DNA from: Neurospora crassa OR74A
Taxonomy: Eukaryota; Ascomycota; Sordariomycetes; Sordariales; Sordariaceae
DNA length: 64,000 nt
Assembly: GCF_000182925.2 (NCBI RefSeq)
Contig: NC_026502.1
Location: 4,154,001-4,218,000 of the forward strand
Direction of reading: 5' to 3'
This document shows positions 1 through 12,519 of the stretch, piece by piece. Numbering within the stretch: position 1 is the stretch's first letter; each line of letters begins with the position of its first letter. Below the pieces are notes generated by a model. That model searched no databases. It was given only the letters and a program-made list of their open reading frames with translations, and was not told where the DNA came from. The position numbers were made by a program, and so were the translations under genes.

Positions 1-3000
1 GCTTTAAAAGCTAATAAGATGGATGTCGGCTCTTTTTTGGCTAAATTTAATAATATTAGTAATGTAGAGTCCTATACTAGTATTAATATTAATATTTAGA
101 AGTCGGCTAATAATAATAATAGTACTAATAAAAATAATAATAATAGTAGTTCGGTTAATAAGAAGAAGGATAATAGTAAGCGAATCGATTATATTAATTG
201 CAATAAGAAGATTTACCCTACCTAGAAGTACGTTTCTTATAGTTATTATATTAATAAGAAGGCTGATATTTATTGGGTTTGCTTCTTTAGGAAGGCGCCT
301 AATATTTAGAAGTTTAAGAAGGAAATTATGGTTAAGAAGGCAATTAATGTTAGTACTAGTGCCCTTGCTAATAACGTTTCTACTAATTTTACTACTTTCG
401 CTACTACTATTAACTCTACCTTATTATATAGAAGTGGAATATTTATAGGTATATCGGGTATAAGTAGTAGTATAAATTTTTACTAGAGCCTCTAACTAAT
501 GCCGTTAAGCGTATTGATTGTACTTAGAGTAGTAGTTAATTAATCGATTATTCTTAATTATAATTTTAATATATTTATAGTAATTTAGTTAAAGATTAAT
601 AGGCTTTAAGGTAATATTAATAATTAAATAGTATTCGAAATTTAGTTATTTACAATTTTAATTACGCTAATAATATTTTTAACCACCTTAAATAGTTTAT
701 AAATATATAACTACTACCCTATCCCACTATTTATATAATTGGTAATAGAACTTCGATTTATGCCTACTATATTGGTACCGTCGAATTAACTATAGTTACC
801 TTAAATAATATAATTATTAAGGTTAGAATCAAGGACTATATTTATAGCCTATCTACCCCAGCAAATCTATTGACTACTAAAGGTCTTCTTAATAATAGTA
901 TAGTTTAGGATATAAAATCCAATTAAATATCTATATACAGTAAAATTATAATGTAGTACAAATAGATTAATAGCCTTCCAGTCCTCCTAGTATTTGCCTA
1001 ACTAAATTTCCCCTAAGACGTTCGCTATACTATAATAGTTTTAATTAACTATTTAATAATATACCGTCGCTTTATATACGCAGGTAAAGAATAGGTTCTT
1101 AAAGTTTATAAAGCGGCCGGTATTAAATTAAGTAATATTTAAAACTACTTTTATAAAGCCTATATTAAAGCGAAGGTATATAATATAATCCCCAAAATTA
1201 TTAATAAAGTTACAATTTAACTACTGGTATATATTTATATCGACGTCGTTTCTTATACTTTACCCGGTTATAAGGAATATTAGTATATAATCTACTTTAT
1301 TAATTAGGTTACTAGCTTCTATTAGGTAAGGTTTATAGTTAATAAGGGCAATACCTTTGTATAGATTAAAGAATTTAAGAAGTAGGTTGAGCTTTAAAGT
1401 AGTAAATTTAAAATTAGGGTATTTGGTCTTGACGGCGGTCTAGAGTTTGGCTTTAGTATTAAAGAATTTTAATATAGTAAAATTGTTAATTAAGTACGTA
1501 TAGAAGGCATCGAGCTTCTAAAGTTAATACCCTATACTTTATAAATATAAGGAAAGATCGAGAAAGTTAGTACTATTATTATATAACGAACTAAAGCTTT
1601 AATAATAGATTTTAATATTTTAAAGCATTTATAACTATTTATAGTAAACTATATCGTTAAAGTTCTCAACCTTCTTCTTTTAAAAGTTAATAACGAAGGT
1701 AAGTCGCTATAGGAATTATTCGTTAAAGTAACTAATTTCCTAGACGAAATTAAAAAGCTATATTTTAAGTACTTGAGGTTTTACTTTTATACGGCTTACT
1801 ACTTTATTAAGCTAGAAAAACGATTACAAGGCGATAAATTTTATATTAGAGTTTAGAAGGGTTATTTTATTAGTTTTAATAATATTTATAGTCGTATTAT
1901 ATTTATTTAGAATCCCTATACTAGTAAGATCGTTAGAATAAATATAGTAACCTTCCTTAAAGAAGACCCGGTTAATTATAAGGATTCAATTTATAGTAGT
2001 AATAGTAATATTGTTGAATATTACGTTATTTTTTTAAATTAAATAGTTAATAAAATTAATAAAGTAATAGTGGCGGCTATTAAATTTAAATTAAAGTTAA
2101 TAATATAGTTCTATAGCTATATCCGAAGAAAGTAGTAGAATTAACCTAATAAGCGACTGAATTAATAAAGTAGGAAGTTAAAATATAAGAAATAATAATT
2201 ATACTACTATTCTCGCTAAAGGTTATACTAGTACCTTTAATTGCAATAGCTATTGTAATTACTCTAATTAATCCGACTACCCTAATTAACCCGATTGCCC
2301 TAATTAATTTAACTATTCTAATTGCCTTAATAATTCTAATAACTATAGTACCTCCGTTAAATACTCTAGTTAATACGGTACTACTAATATTATTATTACT
2401 AATACCGACCCCGTCGCCGACTCCGGCTTCAGAAATCTCGCTAGCGCGCTCGTTATTAGATTTGTTACAATGTTAATTATTAAGTTCGTTAGTTAGAGAG
2501 ATTATCGAGTATAATAATAACCTTCTTAATTTTGAAAATTTTAATGAAGAAGACCCTATACCCTACAGTTGCGATTAATACGATTCTAATAAACTAACCG
2601 TATATACTACTCTAGGTACCCTATTGCCTAATAATTTTTAATAACCCGCTTTAGTAGTTCGATTATTGCTAATAAGTATATTAAACCCTACTAGAATGCG
2701 ATAATATACTTTATTATTGGTATTACGAGTTAGTAAGTTATAATTTCGATTGAATTTAGAGAAATAAGTCCCGAATTCGGACTCTCCGAACCCGAATTCG
2801 GGCCCTCCAATTTCGAATTCGGGCCCTCTAATCTCGAATTCGGACCCTACAATAATTCCGTTAGACCCTATAAATTAATAATTTATATAAGTATAGTTAG
2901 GATAAAGAAATTAGTCCTCTAAGTTTAGTCTATAATTAAATATAGAAGTAAATAAAGGTAAATTTCGTTATACTACGGCTAAACTAATAAATTTTAAATA

Positions 3001-4850
3001 TAGTATTTAAAGGGTAAAAGATAGTAATAGTAATATTATTTAAAATTCGGTGGACTTACCTAATAACTTTTATAGTATAATAGAGGGACGTTTCGTTAGA
3101 CGTATACCTATTTACTATTTTACTACTATTAAAGTCGACTATGATATAGTAATTATTATTATTAGTAAAGTTTAACGTTTTATACTAAAGAATTATTGAG
3201 TTGTACGTAAATAAGGCAATTTTGAATTATATTGGTTACCGGCTATAAAAAAGTAAGTTAAAGTACTCGAAGATAGGGGAATTTATACCTTGGTCCCTAA
3301 ATTTCTAGATATAGAAGTCTTACTTAGTAAATAGGTATATAATAAGAAGTACGATATTAATATTAAAAATTAAAAAACTAGAGCTAAATAAGTAATTTAT
3401 AGTAATTTCAAATAAAGTAATTAGGTGGTACAAAATATTTATATAATAGTAGCCTACTTAGTTAATATTAAACTATTCTTAATAATAATAGCTATAAATA
3501 ATTACGAATATTATTAATTTAATTTTAATATTACTTTCTTAAATACCTCTATTCTTAATAATACCTAGTACTATATTAAGTAGCCAATAGTATTTAAGAA
3601 GGCTATACCCGGTTATAGTAAAGAAAATGTAGTATATTAATTTACTAAGGCACTTTATAGTCTTAAACATTCCCTACTTTACTAATTTAATACCTTTATC
3701 CTAGTACTTAAAGAAGCTAGATTTATACTAATTTCTATAAACTCCTATTTATTTATTAATAAAGAGCTAAGCGTACTATTAATTCTATATGTTAATAACC
3801 TCCTTATTACTATACCGATTGTAGCTATTATTAATTAAATTAAAAACCAGCTGGCTAATTACTTCAAATTTAAAGAGTTGGAATAAGTCTATACCTTTCT
3901 AAGCTATAATATTGTAAGGGATCGCTAGATTCGTATAGTCTTTATATCCTAATAATAATATACTAAATCGATTATTACTAAATTTAATAATAATAGTAAA
4001 CTCTACGGTATTAAAATACTATAGTTACCGGACTATAAAATTTATAGGGGTAATAATATATTATTAGAAGAGGCTAAGTTTTACCTTAAAAAGATTAGCT
4101 CCCTAAATTAAATTTTAATAAATACCCAACTAAATATTGCCTTTATTATTAATAAGCTCTTAGAGGGTATTAAGAAGCTTATTAACTATTATTTTATTAT
4201 TATAAAGTATTTATAGTAATATTTATCCGAGTACCCTAATTTAAGTATTAAACTAGGAAGTATATTCTCGCTGTTAATAGCCCTATCCTTCTACGTATAT
4301 ACAAACGCCTCCTTTACCGACGATATCCTTTTAAGGAAGAGTATAGTTGGTTATATTGTATTCTTTACCTACAGTTCTATCCTATAGAAGTCTAAACACT
4401 AAGATTTTGTTACAACTAATATAATAGAGGTAGAGTTTACTAATCTAATGCCTACGGCTAAGGCTCTCAATTAGGTAGGTAGTATACTTAATAATCTAAA
4501 TATAAATTTAGGTCTTTATAAGATTAATAAGATTCTTTATATAAATAATAGTAATATTAAAGACCGGATTCTCAACCCTAATTTACCTACTAGAAATAAA
4601 TATATCGATATATAGTATAAATAGTTGATTTAAGAGGTAGATAGGAAGGTATTTACAATCGAATACTTACTAGGTAATAAAATGCTAGCCGATGGTCTAA
4701 TAAAGCCGTTGAAACCGGATAAGTACATTAGATTCGTTAAGTTGATCGGTATAGTTTAAAAGAAGGTTCCCTGGGTTTGATTAATACTATGAAAGATATT
4801 ACAATGTACCTAAATAGTATATAGAAGTTTAAACACTCTTTAGCAATCTT
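1..4850 (+). mobile_element. Fossil Ty1/copia LTR retrotransposon, truncated by the window edge
   Basis: An AT-saturated block full of TpA, sharply unlike the balanced DNA after about 4.85 kb. Conceptual reading of the plus strand gives stretches typical of copia polyproteins in gag-integrase-RT-RNase H order. RT-like sequence lies at about 3.2-4.1 kb. RNase H-like sequence lies at about 4.15-4.75 kb and ends in the usual 'LADGL-KPL...FVKLIG' style tail. The element is broken throughout, with dozens of lesions, and the base bias fits RIP, so it is old enough to have passed through at least one RIP cycle. The left end lies outside the window. The right boundary, including any LTR, is uncertain and falls between about 4.77 and 4.93 kb. 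Confidence 0.85.
2772..2852. repeat. Four imperfect tandem ~21-bp units inside the copia fossil
   Basis: Four successive units begin with GAATTCGG and continue with a GGCCCTC- or GACCCTC-like stretch, spaced about 21-22 bp apart. They stand out as GC-rich within the AT-rich fossil. They probably encoded a Pro/Ser/Asn-rich linker in the polyprotein. Confidence 0.7.
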
Positions 4851-4929
4851 CCAGTCTATAGGGGTGTATTGGTGGGTCCTAGGCATTTACTGGGCTGAAC
4901 TATTTATTAGACTGGGCACAACCCAGTCC

Positions 4930-6993
4930 CTACTCTATACCCTGCCCAGACCGCACCATATCTAGCCTTCCAGACTTTGCCAGTCTCCCTCTTTCTCCTC
5001 TATAGCACTCAATCAATCGTATCCAACCGCTTGATTTCGTTGGTAATCTCACAAACTCCTTCAGTCTTGATGCCGAAGCATTGTCCTCAGCTTCTCGTAA
5101 GATATGCAGAAGACTTCGGGTACTTTCATCTGAACAATGCGCCACGGCATTCATGAGCTCCAGTGGGCTCATTGAATACTCCCTATCAAGCTTCCAGAAA
5201 TCCCAATGCAGGTAAACAACAAGCAGAATGCCAACGATATGTGTGATCATGGCCGAATGAAAACAGAGCTGTGCGCGCTTTTTGTTCGCCAACCACTGGC
5301 GCTCTGTTCTTTCCCCAACAAATGGTACGTATTGGGTGTCGTTTTGGTGTACGGCCGCGATTACCGAAACTCTGATGGCCAATTGCCGGTACATATCGAG
5401 GATGTCGTCCATTGGCGACAAAAAATCGACATCGCATGGGTGTTCCCAGGTACTGCTAGACTGGATATCGGGCTTCCGGGCGTAAGCGGCTGCGATATGG
5501 CTTTGATAGCCCATACCAAAAGCGTCATCCTCATAGTGCCACCAATACATATCACGCATGGCGCCAAATCTGGTGCCGTACAGACTTTGGCCCAACTTGG
5601 TAAATAGCCCCATACAGCCTTCATATAGATTGGGTTGGCGCGGCAGAGGCAAGAAAGAACTGCCCAGGAAATCCTGGTAGTGGGAGAACATCAAGTCGTC
5701 CATGCTGCGGAACTTATTAGCCTCATTCGTCTCTCAAGGCCAATGTGCGGCAGGGGTTGAGTTTGATAGAACGTTGGACACATACGCTGTATTAGTGATT
5801 ACCGTTGTAAATGTAATCGAGTTCCCCGTTATGTTGAACCGATATTGGACGATCGACGGCTCCAGCACGCAGAAGTGGGTAACATAGTTCCCGGTACAGC
5901 CCGTCACCGGTTTGTATGTAGAGTTTATGGTCAAGAAATGACCGCTTGGTCCCGTCTGGTTCCTGATACTGGTTGAAAAGAGCTGGACTGATTGCGGGCC
6001 GTCGCCTGGGGAAACGGAGTCGAGATTATATGGTCCACCAGCTGAGATCGAGCACATTTCTAGCCATCCGAACCCCTACAGCAATGTTAGTTGTTTAACC
6101 CTTTCCCACGAGAAGCTTCCATCTTGAATCGTCAAAAAAGACTTACAAGAGTGTCCACCGAGCATTTGTCACAAACGGTAGAGGGGAACTGAACGGCTGT
6201 ACTTGCCAAGTGCTCCCGGTATGCCGTCATGATGGGGCGATTGATAGTTAACGTCAAAGGAAACGGAGGCAAGATCTTGGGGGTGATATGGATATTTGCC
6301 GTTCCGTTATAGCTCAGAGCAACATCGCCCTGGTAGAGAGAGTGGGCCCAGAGCCACGCGTTGACGGGGATTGCGGCAACGAAAAGAATAGTCACTGGGG
6401 CATTGAAGTATCAGCAAACCAATATACCAAAAGCCGGGAAGAGCTCAACTAAATGGAGTAAAGCACATGTAATGGGCACAAATAACTTACACCAGGCTAC
6501 TGAAAGGGACTTTCCACGCCAGATAGCCTTACCGGCTTCTGCCACGCTCGTCGTGCTCTCCCAGGCATAATGTACGTCGCTAAGCTAGATAGGTACCGTA
6601 TGAGCATGGGCAGTTACGTAAGTGTTGAACTGGAAGAAAAGGGAACTTACAGGCATGCCTTTGCGCGCGCGCACCCAAAACGATGTCTTGGCTCCCTCTG
6701 TGAACCCGAACGTAAGAACGGCCACGCACACCGTGCCAATTCCGGACACCAGCATTTGGGGGTCAGCCCAGGAAGACCAGTTCGAGACTGGGTGGCCTAT
6801 GGCCAGGGAGCGGATGGTCACATTGCCGATGAGGCCTGAACATAAGTCAGAGTTACCTAAGTTTTGAAGTGAGGTACGAATAAGACTGAATCACAAACTC
6901 ACCAGCAATGCCCAGCAGCACTGGGACGAACAACGACAACCAAGGGAGCATTCGAACCCTGTCGGGGACCCGAAAAGCCCAGGAGAACGGCAT
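4930..6993 (-). CDS. Multi-pass glycosylated membrane protein of unknown function (560 aa, six exons)
   Basis: Exons (complement): 6993-6903, 6835-6651, 6584-6491, 6394-6147, 6075-5786, 5704-4930. Phases agree across all five introns, each with GTAAGT-, GTGAGT- or GTATGT-like donors. The last intron (5785-5705; GTATGT, GCTAAT branch, CAG) removes an in-frame TGA. The start ATG follows a run of ACC triplets. Hydrophobic segments lie at about residues 15-35, 52-72, 124-145 and in the C-terminal third. Between the third and fourth is a long segment with several NxS/T sites and a CDKCSVDTL...C cluster, so probably an extracellular domain. I do not recognise a family; the architecture resembles DUF3176-like fungal membrane proteins but lacks a hallmark I can name. 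A broken paralogue lies at 12.5-14.9 kb in opposite orientation. The last 30 or so residues have no counterpart there. Confidence 0.8.
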
Positions 6994-9000
6994 GGTGGTG
7001 GTGGTGGTGGTTGGGAGGGGCAGAGAGAAGAGTCGAGAAGAAAAGAGAAGGGGAAGAGAGAAAAAGAGAAGGGAGATCGGCACGAAAGAAAGAAAAGAGA
7101 CAAGAAACAAACAGCACAGCGTTGAAGACTGGATCGAGACCTGGCAGCGGACGGTGTACAAGTGCTCACGAAGGGCAAAGAAGAAAAAGGAAAAAAGAGG
7201 ACATCTGGGAGCAAGATGGAAATGTGCTGCCTTTAATACATGTACACATGAAGGAGTCCGAGTGAATGGGGAAGCCCAAGGGCAGTCGAAAGTTCTGCGA
7301 CGCAGCAAGTTCGAATGATTGCAAGGAAGTAATGAGGTACCACTGGGCTATTTCACAGAAGGAGGAATAGTTGAGTTGGAGAAGGAGAATGAAGCTCCGG
7401 AATGACTGCATGGAAGGCTGGAGAGGAGGAATTGGAAGGGCGATGGCTGGAAGGGGAGTACTTGAAAGGTGGAATGGGAAGGCTACTTAGAAGGCGACTG
7501 CTGGACTATGTGGATTGAAAAGCTGAAAGGGTAGAGAATAGCTTGGATGTACGAAGGGAGGCACAATAGGTAGAAGGGGAGGATTTGAAAGGTGAAACAG
7601 GAAGGCTAGAAGGCGATTGTTGGATGATGTGGACTAGAAAGTTGAAAGGGTAGAATATGAACTGGAAGTACGAAGGCTGAAAGGAGAGGATTGTAAGGCT
7701 GGAAGGGGAAGACGAGGTGCCTACGACCTCTAGAAGGGGTCAGGGATATGCAGAACTTGACCACACTCGTGAACAGAGCAATAAGTCAGTCGTGAATGAG
7801 GCGGGTAACGGTATGGCTAGTGCCAGCGGTCGCACAACACCCTTCTCAACCGACTTCTATCTCCTGAGGGTATCTTTATGTCTACTCCTTAGAGGTGCAA
7901 TTCAAGGGGAAAACTACTAGGTTCACCAATCCCGAACTTAAAAGAGCCAGATTCAGTCTCTTAAACGCCCAAACCACCTCTTTTGTAGTTATCTGATACC
8001 CAATCATTATTAGAGTAGGGTAAAAACAAAGAGGAAGCTAATCGGAGAATCACCAGTCCTCCAGACTTCAAGAAGATGGTACAGCTCTTTGTGGCGACAA
8101 TCCAAGATGGCTAAGAGAAAGTAGGACCGTGTCATAGGCTTTGAGTAAGGTCGGTTACACCTATGCTTTCTCCAGTTGAGAGTGTAGTCCCTTCATGTTA
8201 TTAACCCTTACCCATGATCTTAGTCCCGGATTGAGGCTCAACTCCTACCACGTGTCACTCCCATCTATTTTTTACGCGCAGGGAAAGCGGTATGGTATCG
8301 TCGCACTAATTTTGAGATAGAAGTTGGGATCGAAAACCATAAAAGCCCCAAGTTGGACATAAAGTTGAGATGGAAAGACACACCATAGTTGGGATGGAAA
8401 GAACCGTATTAATAAGTGTCATGGCGACCACTAAGTATTGTGTTTCTCATTCGTGACCGTCATTTCGCCCACACAAGACTTTGGGGAAAGCAAAACGTAA
8501 CGTGCGTTCCAATCTGTATTAAACGTCAAAACCCAGCTCCAACTGTGGAATGACTTGAGTGATCACACTTGCAACCTCAAGCGTGTTTTAGGTACTGGTG
8601 TCGTTGCGTCACGTGTGAGGAAATAGAGTATAAATTCATCTTTGCTTACTTCCTTCTCCTTTAGTGTCTTTCATTTGTTGTTCAGTCTTGTGGAAAGCTC
8701 TGCTGTGAACTAGCAGGCAGGAGTTTCTCCATAAGCCCCTCGGAGTTTGTGAACGTGATCCTTCCACCAGGTTACACAATGATCACAAATGTCAGGGATG
8801 GTGTAACTCAGCCAGATCTTCACAGTTCTCTAGCACTCTTGTCGAGGACATAAAGGTGCTAACCTTGAGCCGATGGTGCAGCATGGTGTCAACGACGGCA
8901 CAAATAGCGTAGGAAATGGGCCTTAGAGGGCCCAGATTTTAAGAAAACCACAACGAGAGAACCGTGAGAGGAAGAGTGCTGCAGCGGTGGGTAGAGGGGT
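6994..9000. other. Intergenic: purine-rich leader, tandem repeat, no convincing gene
   Basis: Directly upstream of the minus-strand membrane protein gene (6.99-7.25 kb) the coding strand is strongly pyrimidine-rich, as in fungal promoters and leaders. Open frames there on either strand are low-complexity. 7.45-7.69 kb holds a tandem repeat (separate entry). From 7.7 to 9.0 kb only short frames without domain-like sequence are present. Confidence 0.6.
7451..7690. repeat. Diverged direct tandem repeat, period ~123 bp
   Basis: The stretch starting AAGGGGAGTACTTGAAAGGT at 7451 recurs as AAGGGGAGGATTTGAAAGGT at 7574. The parallel continues through GGAAGGCT, AGAAGGCGA, TGGA-TATGTGGA/TGATGTGGA, and TTGAAAGGGTAGA. 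A third, shorter echo (AGAGGATTGTAAGGCTGGAA) follows at about 7685. Purine-rich and not coding. Confidence 0.65.
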
Positions 9001-9249
9001 ACGCTTTTTTAGTGGTTGCGATGCTATCAGATACTGCCAGTCACTTGTTGATAGCACTGGTAGGACGGAAGTCATCTCTCGAAGACATTGCAATAGGCGT
9101 AAGTGAATTTTATATGGTCATAGGGTCTCAATATCCGAGTAGTGCTATGTCAATTGACACCGGGCATGAGGAGTGGCAACCACGGACAGGCTCAAGATAG
9201 CGAGATGAATGGTCAGAAAACTGTCTTTAGAAAATGAAGTGAAGACCAG

Positions 9250-9552
9250 TACTTACTGTGATCACTTCCAGACGGTGTCCCACAAAAGTCAATTGAAAAT
9301 CAGCACGGTCATGCAGGCAAAAATCGACACCACTTGCTTAATGGCGCCGCGGTCAAATGTCCACTTGATAACTTCCCTCCTGATCAAGTGAACGACGGGG
9401 GGTTCGATGGGACCCAACTGCGTATTTACAGCCACGAAAATGGCGATATACTGGAACCATAGAGGTAGCTAGAGCCCACGCAAGGTGAGAGCCAGCAACC
9501 GGTCATTCTGAGGGTGTTGTTGCGGGGCGACTGTTGTAGACGATGTGGGCAT
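9250..9552 (-). pseudogene. Possible relic of a protein gene
   Basis: Reading the minus strand from ATG at 9552 gives about 100 codons of protein-like composition, including AIFVAVNTQLGPIEPP, REVIKWTFDRGAIKQVVSIF and ACMTVLIF. It is interrupted by a TAG after about 27 codons and a TGA near the end. A donor-like GTAAGTACTGG follows at about 9258, and beyond it another hydrophobic stretch (FLTIHLAILSLSVVAT-like). I recognise no family. It could be an unrecorded exon set or a dead membrane protein gene. Confidence is low. Confidence 0.3.
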
Positions 9553-9559
9553 GGTTGGA

Positions 9560-10818
9560 GATACGAGACTTGAACGCGAGTCGAGGAAGGAAAACTTCGC
9601 GGGCGGGCGAGCAGGCGGAGACGTCGGAGGTTCTGGCAAGACAAAAGCTTGACCAAGGAGGAAAGGCGACTCCGGAGAGTGTTGGTGGTTGATTACCTAT
9701 GAAGGAAGATACCGAAGGCGCTTACGCAAAAACATGGAAAGCATCTATGGAAACCTGAAGGTCGGGAAGGAGGGTAGGGGCTGGTGTGATTCGTTCCATT
9801 CCAAGTACCCAAGCGTTCAGGGGTTGCCGTTTTCGATGAAGGTTTGGTGGCTCCTTCCCGGTTCTGCCCGAGTACAACTTGTAGCTGAAAATCCACAGAA
9901 GCCGTCTCCGAATGCACGAAGGAGGCACAAAGCCACTTGGCCTGTGAGTGAAGGTTATGCCGTCGCTTCATCCTCAGGATGCGTACTGCAAGCTCTACCC
10001 TGCTGGCGAAATGTCTTTTACGTTCTTTTTTAGGTCTAACCTGGCTTTCGTCGTGCGAAGCGACCGCGTGTGCACTTGCAAATGCCTTTACTCGGGTCTC
10101 AACCATCTAGCTGAGAAACTCCCAAATACAACACCAAACAACTTCGAAAGAAGTACAAAGTTCAAAATGATGGTCTGCAATTTCCGTCTTGTCCCGTTCC
10201 CAAGTCTTCGCACAGGAAATCGGCCCCGACCACGCGATGGTTAAAATTCATCAATTCTTTCTGTGCATACTACCTGGTATTTACTTAAGGATGCAGAAGA
10301 ATAACAATAGGAAAGCGGTCAGCGCCGCAACATGATGGGTACACGTTCATTTTGAGTCCCAACCTTATCAATCCCTTTACCCAGCCGCCATTGTTCTCGG
10401 GTGGCAGCCATGGTATTAGTAATCTTTTTGCAGCTAGTAGCCGTCAAATTTCCAACCATCCATACACATTATTTCAGTATGGACATCACCGTATTCTTCT
10501 CCGTACCGCATCGTGATACGCCCGCCATTCGGCTTGCACCCTTCTATCGGGCAATTCTTCGGCAGCAATGAGGTCAATCTCCGGATGGGGGAGTGGTCCC
10601 ACTTGCTTCAAGCCTGTCGATTTCGACGAGTAGTGGCGGTGGAGAGGTCTTTGTTGATAAGTTCGGGCATTTCATCGGTAACAACGGGGTCAAAAATGGC
10701 AGGAGGGTCTTGCCTAGGTCGGGACATAGCGTTCCAACAATTGCCCATGATCAGTGGCGGCGTCTTCGTTCAACAATGTGCGGCAGAAGTTTCTCGTCTC
10801 GGGGAAGACTACATCTGT
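9560..10818. other. Intergenic, no supported feature
   Basis: Several overlapping frames of 60-158 codons occur on both strands (for example 9689-10106 and 10513-10989). They cover one another and show no recognisable domain, signal peptide or consistent composition, so none is called. Confidence 0.5.
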
Positions 10819-11274
10819 TTAGTTATTCAAATGAGGCACGTTAGTTCCCTTTACCTGGACATAGTAAGGGTTGGATTCATGTTTTGCACAAAGTGTAGTG
10901 TCCTGCGAAACACGAAGATACCAAGACACGACGTAATACGTACTGAAGGAGTAATCCCACCCACACTCGAGCCAAACAGCGCCGTCTAGAAGAGCCGCAT
11001 CGATGATTGCTGACCCCAAGCCGTCTCCCCCCCTACACAAGCATTTGTAGTCGAAGAAGGTGGAATTGCGGGTGGTGACGACGCAGTACGCGTACTTTCG
11101 CTCCTCGTTAACCTCGATTCCGGTCATTTGCGTCGCAGTATAAGGCAAGTAAGCTTTGGTACAGTTGGAGAGGTTGTACTTGGACAAGTCAACTGGGGCA
11201 GCAACGAGGCCGCTAAGGGCAGTGCCGGTAAGGGCAGCCAGTGTAAGGGCAGCCACGGTGATAAGAGACTTCAT
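10819..11274 (-). CDS. Small secreted six-cysteine protein (151 aa)
   Basis: The ATG at 11274 sits in a good fungal context (GCAACCATGAAG) and opens a classical signal peptide, MKSLITVAALTLAALTGTAL, probably cleaved near residue 22. The mature part carries six cysteines (NCTKAY, AYCVV, YKCLC, ECGW, LCAK) and NxS/T sites, compatible with three disulfides. No family is recognised; the shape is that of small secreted or effector-like proteins. Near the end a possible ~40-nt intron (GTAAAG...ATAACTAAACAG) would change the tail from VKGTNVPHLNN to a two-residue ending. It lies between the intact and broken membrane-protein paralogues. Confidence 0.65.
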   Translation of the reverse strand: MKSLITVAALTLAALTGTALSGLVAAPVDLSKYNLSNCTKAYLPYTATQMTGIEVNEERKYAYCVVTTRNSTFFDYKCLCRGGDGLGSAIIDAALLDGAVWLECGWDYSFSTYYVVSWYLRVSQDTTLCAKHESNPYYVQVKGTNVPHLNN

Positions 11275-12519
11275 GGTTGCAAATTCGAAAATAATGGGGG
11301 TTGATGTAAAAGACTCGGGGGCTTTTGGGGTTGAAGTTGGACGGAGGAGGAAAGAGGGAAGGAGCTAGGAAATTTGGATGGTCCCTGCTATTTAACACTC
11401 GTTGTAAACTAGGATATGCAGGTTGTCGCTGGCTTTTTCTGGATTGCATGCACCATTCCGCTTCTTGTGATTTTCGGAATATTCGGAGGCTAATGGGAAA
11501 TACCTCTAATGCAAGCACAGTTGGGCATGAATACCTATGTCACATCTTGAGCAGTCGCTTGCAGGATGTGTGGGACTCGCGCTTGCCGGTTCAAATCTAT
11601 CCAAGGCCATCTTGCATCCTCCTCCCACCTCATCGTTCTTTCCCTGCCGGCTTCCTAACACCGCATGCAGTCATGCAGTACAGTACCTCAATAACCGGGT
11701 CAAGACGCAATCTGTGCATTGAAATAATATTGTTTACTATCGCTCATCACTTGGAATCACACCCGTATAACATCGGCTCAAGATGGTGAATATCCCGGAC
11801 TAGCCAAGGGCGTATTTTAGAGTGAAGTCATGAACGAATAACGACTACCAAGTTCCGGGCAGTTTGTTGGCATCAAGATTTCTCCCAGCACCCCGAACAT
11901 TCATTTCGCGGGCCTCATTTCGAGGGGAAGAAATGAACTACACCTGTCCAGAAAGGCATTTGCAACTCACTGAAATGGAAAGAGCCCGGAGCTGAAGGAT
12001 ACTACCTCTACCTACGAACGGGTACAACTAGTATTTTTCTGAGGAAGGAAGGAACGGAAACAGGACCGTCACAGTCATGGAGCGAGGTCGAACCAAGTGG
12101 CTTTGTTGGTGGGAAAGGACGTTCAACGGATGATACCTGGAGGTACCTGGTATTTTTCCTTTTCGGTCAGCACTTTACCACAGAATCAACCACTCACCCA
12201 CACTCACTGACATTGCCTTAAATATAGGTTCTTTTGTTCCTGTGTAGCCAAATCGCTGTCGCTCGCCCGCCCGGCATTCCTCACTTCCCACTTCTTAGCC
12301 CCAATTTCAAATCCCAATCATGCCCATGAAACCTGATCACCCCGTCGTCCTCCTTTTCTTCTTCACTCCTTGAGGGTACTTGTACCGTGTCCTGCTTCGC
12401 TGATCCTGACGAACTTCTTTCTTCGTGTGTCTCTTCCCAACTTCTCTTCTTGCTTTTTCCTTTGCCTTTCCCTTCCCTCTCTCTTCCCTTTTCTTTCTTT
12501 CGTCCATCCACCGTGCAGG
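11275..12519. other. Intergenic between two divergently transcribed genes
   Basis: Holds the upstream regions of the secreted protein gene (minus) and the paralogue pseudogene (plus). The final 200 bases before 12520 are pyrimidine-rich, as expected for a promoter or leader. No coding sequence, RNA gene or repeat is evident. Confidence 0.5.

Noticed and set aside
5734-6057. Apparent in-frame stop in the membrane-protein gene
   Set aside because: The stop falls inside a good 81-nt intron (5785-5705) with GTATGT donor and CAG acceptor that keeps phase, so the gene is intact.
9689-10106. Overlapping frames on both strands
   Set aside because: They cover each other in antisense, have no homology-like motifs, and lack plausible introns or starts.
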